Source of the DNA: Sthenelais limicola
Taxonomy: Eukaryota; Annelida; Polychaeta; Phyllodocida; Sigalionidae
Reading direction: 5' to 3'
Assembly (NCBI GenBank): GCA_942159475.1
Contig: OW804097.1
Coordinates: 110,050,582 to 110,114,581 of the forward strand
Length of the DNA stretch: 64,000 nucleotides
Shown here: positions 60,601-64,000 of the stretch, piece by piece
Position numbering within the stretch: position 1 is the first letter of the stretch
How the letters are laid out: every line of letters starts with the position of its first letter
The notes under the pieces: model-generated
The model's input: the letters and a program-made list of their open reading frames with translations, nothing else
Database searches by the model: none
Told to the model about the DNA's origin: nothing
Translations under genes and position numbers: made by a program

Positions 60601-62599
60601 CGTAGCTATATGTTTAACAACATACATGATATGTTGCTACCAGTATTTACTGTAAATAATGGATGACGTTCTTTGGAGAGTAAATGTCACCATTTAATGC
60701 TACCCAGATCCACTTACTGTCTTAGTCATGTGTATGAAATTCTTGAAGTACCGTACGGGTATGTAACAGGGTGAAATCGTCAGAAAATGTACAACTGGCA
60801 GCTTTACAAATTTAGACTATTTAGGAAATCCTGCTATATTAGAATGAAAACTAATGAATATTGGGTATATATCTGAGTATATTTGGTGGTGTGTTGATTT
60901 ATAATATCAGTTCTGCTATGTCAAAATGTATCTGAACCTCATTTTTGCCTTAAATCTAGGTTATTCGAGAGGATTGGTGAAGGCGAATTGTGCATTTTCT
61001 GAAGATCTGACCCATCAGGGAGGGCTCCCCTTCTGTTATTTCATGGTCTGATTTATTTAATTTTATTTAATAAAGTAAGTAAGTAATAATTCGGTTGTCT
61101 TAGTTCTTCTCGTTGTGTTTTGTTGGGGAACTCGTCACTGGTAGTGTGGATGTATTAAAGAAACATACCAACCCCAGTCAGACTTATCAGTTATTTAGCA
61201 GCAGCTGCGATTTTATAGATGCAAGCTTCATTGTTATGGTACCGGTATAGCAAATGATAGGCCTGCTGTCGGAGGATGGTATCATAATGTCATGTTGTCA
61301 TCCTATACCCTGTCTCACCATAGCAAGTCAGGAAAAGTGTATGGTTAACATACTCATCAACTACGGCTTCAAAACTTGGTGACCGATTTTTTGTAGTCAA
61401 GTAATTACTTTTATTAGTCAGTTTTTACTAGGGACACTCCACTACTTCCTTTACTGACTTAGAACAACCAATTTAGGGTTAGTTTTAGGGCTATTTTTGG
61501 TATGGTTTGGTATTCGTCTGGGCCTATACATTCCGGGGCCTATAAGTCCAACGCGAATGGGCCTTGGGGCCATTAGTTAATGATGGAGTCATTATTTCCA
61601 AGCTATTATAGATACAGTACCTGTAGCTTAGGCCTACTTACAAGTAGATAGGATATAATCGTTATAGTCTATTTTCAGTTATCAATTCGAAAACACTGGG
61701 ATAAGGAAATCCATATAGCTTGAAAGAAAATAATGCGATAACGAGGACTATCGAGGGTATCAGTATAGATTAGAAGGACCTCAGTTGTTTGTATTTCTTT
61801 AGGATTTTGTCGTACAGTCAGTAGTCACTATACTAAGAAGTCTCTGAACCATCATTTACTGGTTCGGAATACAAATAATGGTAATTCGCTATATATAGGA
61901 AAAATAATGATGTAGCCTATAGCATACTATAGAACCAGAATGAAATAATTCCATACTTAAAATTAGGCATACAGCTTAACTAGAGAATAACCAATAACAA
62001 GTTTAATTAGTATTACAATTTATGAATTATGAATTTATGTGCTTAAATTCAATCTTAAACTTAAACTTAATAAAGTAGGCCTATGAATTATTTATTCATG
62101 AATCATGTCAGTGATCATATATGTGTTGATCTGCTGAAATTCCACCCAACTAGAGCTATATGATAACTATAGTATACGGTTTCAGTGTAAACCACCTCCA
62201 CATGATCATTCTCCTGACTCTGAATCATCACTTGAACACCCACATAAATTTGGCGAGAATAAACGAAATCATGTTCGGGAATTATAGAATGATTCCACGT
62301 TGAATTTATTGGACAGGCCTAACTAAAAGAAAGGAGGGGAACGATTCGCCAACCTTATTACATATGAATGGCTAAGTTCTTATCTTGTAGAACAGGAATG
62401 ATAAAGAGAAGAGAGTCACGAGACAAAGCGATGTTACGATATAAACAAAACAACAGCAAGCACTGACACCGCAGACAGTGACCATCTATGGGAGTATTAA
62501 TGGAGGTAGCTAGAGCCATAAACCAACCTGTTTCACCGCCTTCGAAATGCTTTCTATTACTCTGTCTTTCAATCTCCGTCTGTCCAAAAGGCTCGGCAT
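42511..62599 (-). CDS. PLEKHM2: PLEKHM2 (SKIP)-like RUN/PH protein, 15 exons (span)
   Basis: Fifteen coding exons join in consistent phase into 984 codons plus stop, close to the human protein (about 1019 aa). The RUN domain is in exons 1-5 (residues 1 to about 180; EHLDHAF, GYWAVV, GRAWLYLAL, GLEFITFQLDVDAPYLDL). Exon 6 encodes a 377-residue acidic, Ser-rich linker with a basic patch (KLHKSRRSKRMKKR). Exons 7-9 hold a conserved region (VCTNRRKKFWL). Exons 10-12 encode the PH domain (about 744-850) and exons 13-15 the conserved C terminus. In vertebrates the RUN domain binds Arl8 on lysosomes and the linker recruits kinesin-1 for outward transport; I infer the same here. Every intron has GT/AG ends. 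An in-frame ATG three codons upstream (62606-62608) is an alternative start. Introns are packed with transposons. Confidence 0.93.
43132..43386 (-). pseudogene. Possible retroelement ORF fragment in intron 14
   Basis: An 84-codon frame with LQIEGKWIQALNAVEPNGMN followed by IKLPEMGTIAFVTVYN and a helical tail looks protein-like and recalls regions downstream of the RT in some retroelements. I cannot assign a family. It does not fit the PLEKHM2-like protein. Confidence 0.3.
43811..44021 (+). mobile_element. SINE-like element with 12-bp target duplication
   Basis: It begins GTGAGTGAGTGAGATTGG with TTTACGCCCTTATCAACAC, then a GAGAGAGACAGAG stretch. ACTTTCTGTGGG flanks both sides (43800-43811 and 44022-44033). 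A second copy lies at 46530. The head resembles mollusc-type SINE heads from memory. Confidence 0.75.
44170..44289 (-). CDS. PLEKHM2: PLEKHM2-like exon 14
   Basis: 40 codons, AFESQEECVSNSYWTLYFNA to HAWMQHFK, phase 0/0, acceptor ATTTCAG, donor GTAAGG. Confidence 0.9.
44777..44950 (-). CDS. PLEKHM2: PLEKHM2-like exon 13
   Basis: 58 codons, KQNTGEGCLACCGVVTQNKL to DTYLVI, phase 0/0, donor GTAAGT. LLMCHEDVQTNFFRTLGSA is a C-terminal family signature. Confidence 0.93.
45428..45512 (+). mobile_element. LINE-type 3' tail with ATTCT repeats (intron 12)
   Basis: AACCGCTGGAAGAT, TTGGACAAATAAAAGATTAT and a TCTATTCTATTCTATTC tail match the element at 49341-49450. Only the 3' end is present, as expected for 5'-truncated LINE or dependent SINE copies. 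Confidence 0.6.
46121..46317 (-). mobile_element. MITE family 3 copy next to exon 12 donor
   Basis: Ends are ACACTCTAGGTCC and GGACCTAGACTGT. It carries GTCTACTTCGCTAATCGG and AAGACTCGGCGTTTTAATG typical of the family. It stops about 4 bp from the exon 12 donor hexamer. Confidence 0.7.
46327..46492 (-). CDS. PLEKHM2: PLEKHM2-like exon 12 (PH domain end)
   Basis: It encodes GEDCAGCRRSMESDRQHCFE to EEAQEWLLCLCQAVAESSQ. The EWLLCLCQAV helix with its Trp closes the PH domain. Donor GTAACT lies within a few bases of a MITE end. Confidence 0.94.
46530..46690 (+). mobile_element. SINE-like element, second copy (intron 11)
   Basis: GTGAGTGAGTGAGATTGGTT with TTTACGCCCTTATCAACAC and the GAGAGAGACAGAG stretch, flanked by ACTTCTG (46523-46529 and 46691-46697). 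Confidence 0.7.
46916..46984 (-). CDS. PLEKHM2: PLEKHM2-like exon 11 (PH domain)
   Basis: A 69-bp exon encoding DGMLYQYTDKMDGSVPIACV then QL, acceptor TTTCACAG, donor GTAAG. It is too short for routine ORF scans. Phases fit both neighbours. Confidence 0.9.
   Translation of the reverse strand, partial: RWNAIPIYGQNGRISPHRLCPT
47575..47625. mobile_element. MITE family 4 end fragment (intron 10)
   Basis: AATTTAATGACTTTTATTGA followed by CCCGCGGGGACCCT matches the right end of family 4. Confidence 0.5.
47684..47853 (-). CDS. PLEKHM2: PLEKHM2-like exon 10 (PH domain start)
   Basis: It encodes LSEVQVLSYVLVHWEEQ... KEGTLLVRM to WKPNYFVLK; acceptor TTTTGCAG, donor GTGAGT, phase 0 in and 2 out. The K-E-G-x-L and W-K-x-x-x-F-V-L pattern opens the PH fold. 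Confidence 0.92.
48406..48627 (-). CDS. PLEKHM2: PLEKHM2-like exon 9
   Basis: 74 codons, LGVNDQVITLVCTNRRKKFW to QECKLE, phase 0/0, donor GTAAGT. VCTNRRK is strongly conserved in the family. Confidence 0.93.
49341..49450 (+). mobile_element. LINE-type 3' tail with ATTCT repeats (intron 8)
   Basis: AAGGTAACGGCTGGAAGAGC through GGACAAATACAAAATTATTC and a TTCTATTCTATTCTATA tail. The tail touches the GTCAGT donor of exon 8 (49450-49455). Confidence 0.6.
49456..49611 (-). CDS. PLEKHM2: PLEKHM2-like exon 8
   Basis: 52 codons, LFQTTMGHTEGDPRPIYVLV to PYQEVDYIL, phase 0/0, acceptor TTGCAG, donor GTCAGT. A MITE ends 14 bp before it and a LINE-type ATTCT tail reaches its donor. Confidence 0.93.
49625..49962. 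mobile_element. MITE family 5 copy next to exon 8 acceptor
   Basis: It is a diverged copy of 34996-35328: ATTTACATAGCCGCCATCTT at one end and ACAAATCCCCTA at the other, with CATGCACTGTAATAGACAT shared. It starts 14 bp from exon 8. Confidence 0.8.
50446..50515 (-). CDS. PLEKHM2: PLEKHM2-like exon 7
   Basis: Acceptor TTTTTCAG, donor GTAAGG. It encodes VHINLLLLLKLHVMEDDEEQ then LLK. One base completes the split Lys codon from exon 6. Confidence 0.88.
50560..51066 (+). mobile_element. Possible LINE-derived 3' segment with TTGAA tail (intron 6)
   Basis: GGGCCGGTTGTTTTACGCCC at one end, ATGCAAATAAAAAATGTCTT and a repeated TTGAATTGAATTGAAT tail at the other. It fills most of the intron between exons 6 and 7. 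No ORF remains. Confidence 0.45.
51090..52222 (-). CDS. PLEKHM2: PLEKHM2-like exon 6 (acidic Ser-rich linker)
   Basis: 1133 bp, phase 0 in, phase 2 out (donor GTGAGT). It holds SSELEVIHV followed by the basic patch KLHKSRRSKRMKKR, then acidic and Ser-rich sequence that is probably disordered. No tryptophan occurs in the exon. An antisense 236-codon ORF is a shadow. Confidence 0.93.
52418..52660. mobile_element. MITE family 1, best copy (intron 5)
   Basis: 243 bp with perfect inverted ends of 32 bp, beginning ATATGGGTCAGATTTTCAG and ending in the exact complement. Inner words GTATTTTGAACTTTATTTTC match the other copies. It occupies half of the 459-bp intron and ends about 15 bp beyond the exon 5 donor. 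Confidence 0.88.
52682..52789 (-). CDS. PLEKHM2: PLEKHM2-like exon 5
   Basis: 36 codons, DAPYLDLSSHMRPRLPSQED and on to SSMSQ, phase 0/0. DAPYLDL continues directly from the LDV of exon 4. Donor GTAATT. Confidence 0.9.
53114..53353. mobile_element. MITE family 3 copy with internal hairpin (intron 4)
   Basis: Ends are CAGTCCAGGCTCAGAG and CTCTGAGCCTAGACTG. An internal inverted pair CGCCTACTGC / GCAGTAGGCG spans about 53170-53210. Part of the right end is tandemly repeated (about 53240-53350). Confidence 0.8.
53378..53565 (-). CDS. PLEKHM2: PLEKHM2-like exon 4 (RUN domain core)
   Basis: It encodes GRAWLYLALMDHLLESYLR to GLEFITFQLDV, the best conserved RUN segment. Acceptor TTTCACAG, donor GTCAGT; phase 1 in, phase 0 out. 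A MITE ends about 20 bp beyond the donor. Confidence 0.95.
54171..54380 (+). promoter_or_regulatory. GC-rich, CCAAT-containing island inside intron 3
   Basis: Within AT-rich surroundings this stretch is GC-rich and has two plus-strand CCAAT boxes (54221-54225, 54265-54269) followed by an ACCATGG at about 54331-54337. The frame from that ATG stops after 11 codons. It could be a promoter for a plus-strand transcript or a GC-rich repeat fragment. Confidence 0.35.
56200..56435. mobile_element. MITE family 4 relative with C run
   Basis: TTTGATGGAAAAGGTTCTAA, a run of C at about 56303-56320, AATGACTTTAAAGGGCCTTA and the end GCGTGGGAACCTTG match family 4. Confidence 0.6.
56521..56630 (-). CDS. PLEKHM2: PLEKHM2-like exon 3 (RUN domain)
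   Basis: Acceptor CCTAG, donor GTCAGT. It encodes LRHITNGYWAVVQDFTHQAT and on to TTNLGR; phase 2 in, phase 1 out. Confidence 0.9.
56735..56921. mobile_element. MITE family 3 copy (intron 2)
   Basis: TCTAGGCTCCAAGC at the left, GAGTAGGCGTTCAAATGG inside, and CTCTGTGCCTAAGCT at the right. Confidence 0.65.
57007..57160 (+). mobile_element. MITE family 1 copy, right end lost
   Basis: GGTCAGATCGTCAGAAAATG at the left; similarity stops at GAACTGTATTTTGCAG. Confidence 0.6.
57161..58735. other. Intron 2 sequence, nothing recognised
   Basis: AT-rich sequence. A MITE family 2 style word TTGATCTCATCTTTACAAAT lies near 57952. TGCATCA / TGATGCA-rich words occur at 57580-57720. No exon fits the flanking phases. 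Confidence 0.45.
58736..58850 (+). mobile_element. MITE family 2 copy (intron 2)
   Basis: GGGATGTGTTACAGGAAAATG followed by AAAAGATGAGATCAAGCCGA, as in other copies. Internally deleted. Confidence 0.6.
59766..59974. mobile_element. MITE family 3 copy (intron 2)
   Basis: CAGTCTAGGCCCAAATTTG at the left, ATTCCCATTAAAACGCCGAG inside, TTTGAACCTAGAGTG at the right. Confidence 0.7.
59975..60055 (+). mobile_element. MITE family 1 right-end fragment
   Basis: GAACCTCATTTTTCTCTAGA to TTTGTACATTTTCTGACGAT then CTGTCCCA. It directly abuts a family 3 copy. Confidence 0.55.
60085..60191 (-). CDS. PLEKHM2: PLEKHM2-like exon 2 (RUN domain)
   Basis: Acceptor TTTTCTAG, donor GTAAGT. It encodes IQEYQF... to KLVEHLDHAFLHG, phase 0 in and phase 2 out. 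LVEHLDHAF is a RUN-domain signature. Confidence 0.9.
60769..61014 (+). mobile_element. MITE family 1 copy (intron 1)
   Basis: Left GGGTGAAATCGTCAGAAAAT, right GTGCATTTTCTGAAGATCTG then ACCCA. Near full length. Confidence 0.75.
61015..62527 (-). other. Rest of intron 1
   Basis: AT-rich with no recognised exon, RNA gene or complete repeat. Confidence 0.5.
62528..62599 (-). CDS. PLEKHM2: PLEKHM2-like exon 1
   Basis: 24 codons, MPSLLDRRRLKDRVIESISK then AVKQ, ending at a GT donor in phase 0. KDRxxExIS matches the start of the RUN protein. A second in-frame ATG lies 9 bp upstream. Confidence 0.85.
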
Positions 62600-62796
62600 A
62601 GTTTGCATGCCTTCCCCTCGGCAGATGTTTTCTGTGATCGCATCCGTTGTGATGATATTTTACTTTTCCTTCCACTATAACCGAACATCAGCTGGCCCTC
62701 TTTTTCCTGGTCGAGAAACTGCGCGACTTGAGAATTGTCTCCTTCTTTAGTTGGCGCTAGTGGCGACACCTTGTGAAAGAAGTGTGTACTACAACT

Positions 62797-62819
62797 ATTG
62801 GCTTTCCCGCGTCGCGAAA
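62797..62819 (-). promoter_or_regulatory. PLEKHM2-like promoter: CCAAT box and E2F-like palindrome
   Basis: On the gene strand TTTCGCGACGCGGGAAA (62803-62819) is followed by CCAAT (62797-62801), about 200 bp upstream of the start codon. CG-rich words are otherwise rare here, so this looks like a TATA-less promoter. Factor binding is inferred. Confidence 0.5.
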
Positions 62820-64000
62820 GGTTCATTAGAGTAACATTATGGACTATATAAGTTCACATCATGTTGGTACTCGACCGACCACATAATATCCTCTAATAAT
62901 AGGATATGATATGATAATAATTGGGATGCAGTTTTAGTTTTTTCATTAAAAACTCAAAAGACGTCCTGACCTGATGTTTTTTCAGTCTTTTTACGTAAAT
63001 GCCACGCATTAGATAATAGACCTGGCCGTCTCTTATGATCGACAAAATTAATGGTGTTTCATAAAAGTGACAAAACAACCTTGTCCTAGATGGTTTTCTT
63101 GGCCTACATAGGCCTACTATAATTTGAATATTTATTGTTATATCCTTGTTATCCCATCATTACATTATGTACCATACATGTCAGGCAACATGAACAGGCA
63201 GGCGAATCTACCATTAAAAGGTCCATTTAATTGCCAGTTACATATTATGTTACCCGTCGAAGGGAAAGAGAAAAGAAATGTGTAAAGATAAAGTGCATGC
63301 AGAGATGTGTGAGTCATCCAAAACGAAACTACAAAAGTCCCTGTCACGACAGGGCGATATGCTGATGTATAGCAATAATCCTCTCTTCAATAGATCTCGA
63401 TCTAGTCTATAATTAAATTGTTACGCACGAACCGTTGCCAATGCATTTAAAGGACATACGTTTTTACGTGTGTACGTCTGCGGCCAAGGTCTCGGGCTGA
63501 AACTAGAACATGGGAGTGGTATATCCACTCGCCAAAATTCCTCCAATTATCAGTATAGGCTTGACTCCACTGACACCCCCCACCCCCCCCCCCCCCCGAG
63601 CTCCTCTACAGTCACTGCAGCAGTCACTGTGGCAAATCAAGAACCAATCAAGAAAACGGCTTTACCTCATCTTAAACCTCTTTACCTCATCAACGGGGAC
63701 AGTGTTTACATGTGTGTTTCTGTATTTATATACCTCTTACGTGTTTGAAAGTAATCATCAGACCACATAAGAGATCATAATCAATAATATTAGGTCATAC
63801 GGATTGTATCATTATCGTCATCATAACAGTGGCTTTTGGATAAAACAAGTTTCCAAAACTGATAGTGATGAGGTAAAGCCAATGTGATGATGAGTGTAAA
63901 GCGACTGAGTGATTTCGGTAACGCACAAAGACGTTTAATACGGGCATCTTCCCAAAAATAATAAAAGCATTTCCACACTCTGTACTTCCACACAGCCTCA
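62820..64000. other. Upstream flank, no gene recognised
   Basis: AT-rich sequence with a C run at about 63576-63597. ORFs are short and not credible. Confidence 0.5.

Noticed and set aside
62358..62826. Two overlapping minus-strand ORFs covering exon 1 in other frames
   Set aside because: Only the third frame gives the RUN-protein N terminus and joins exon 2 in phase.

Overview
The window is nuclear DNA from an animal, most likely a marine invertebrate. It is AT-rich, has short exons with GT/AG introns, and is crowded with transposon remnants. The species cannot be named from the sequence. A SINE head reading GTGAGTGAGTGAG followed by TTTACGCC resembles repeats known from molluscs, so a lophotrochozoan is possible but unproven.

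Left part (1-34.2 kb). Two copies of a segmental duplication (about 1-4930 and 25158-32660, same orientation) each carry an intronless-in-CDS gene for a type II membrane protein of the fukutin-related protein (FKRP)/LicD transferase family (2701-4554 and 30377-32227). Copy B later received a Helitron and an LTR element. The matching empty sites are still readable in copy A. Between the copies lies a very young Ty3/Gypsy retrotransposon (8704-18274, minus strand) with 603-bp LTRs that differ at one base, CATG target duplications, a PBS resembling the 3' end of tRNA-His, gag, and pol in the -1 frame. Its integrase ends in four AT-hook motifs but seems to lack the two histidines of the HHCC zinc domain. 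Nearby are a solo LTR with the same CATG duplication, a piggyBac-type MITE (TTAA flanks) with three palindromes at a 44-bp period, and a decayed LINE.

Middle (34.2-42.5 kb). This is intergenic sequence with MITE copies and no convincing gene.

Right part (42.5-62.8 kb, minus strand). I assembled a complete 15-exon gene for a PLEKHM2 (SKIP)-like protein. All splice phases agree, giving 984 aa: an N-terminal RUN domain, a long acidic/serine-rich linker and a C-terminal PH region. In vertebrates this protein links Arl8 on lysosomes to kinesin-1. The predicted linker has no tryptophan, so the W-acidic kinesin-light-chain motifs of the vertebrate protein are not visible. Its introns hold at least five MITE families, two SINE copies and LINE tails, several of them within a few bases of splice sites. 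A CCAAT/E2F-like promoter lies about 200 bp upstream of the start codon.

The host genes are unrelated in function (Golgi glycosylation versus lysosome positioning). The rest of the window is best read as layered transposon history, with the Gypsy element the most intact mobile unit.
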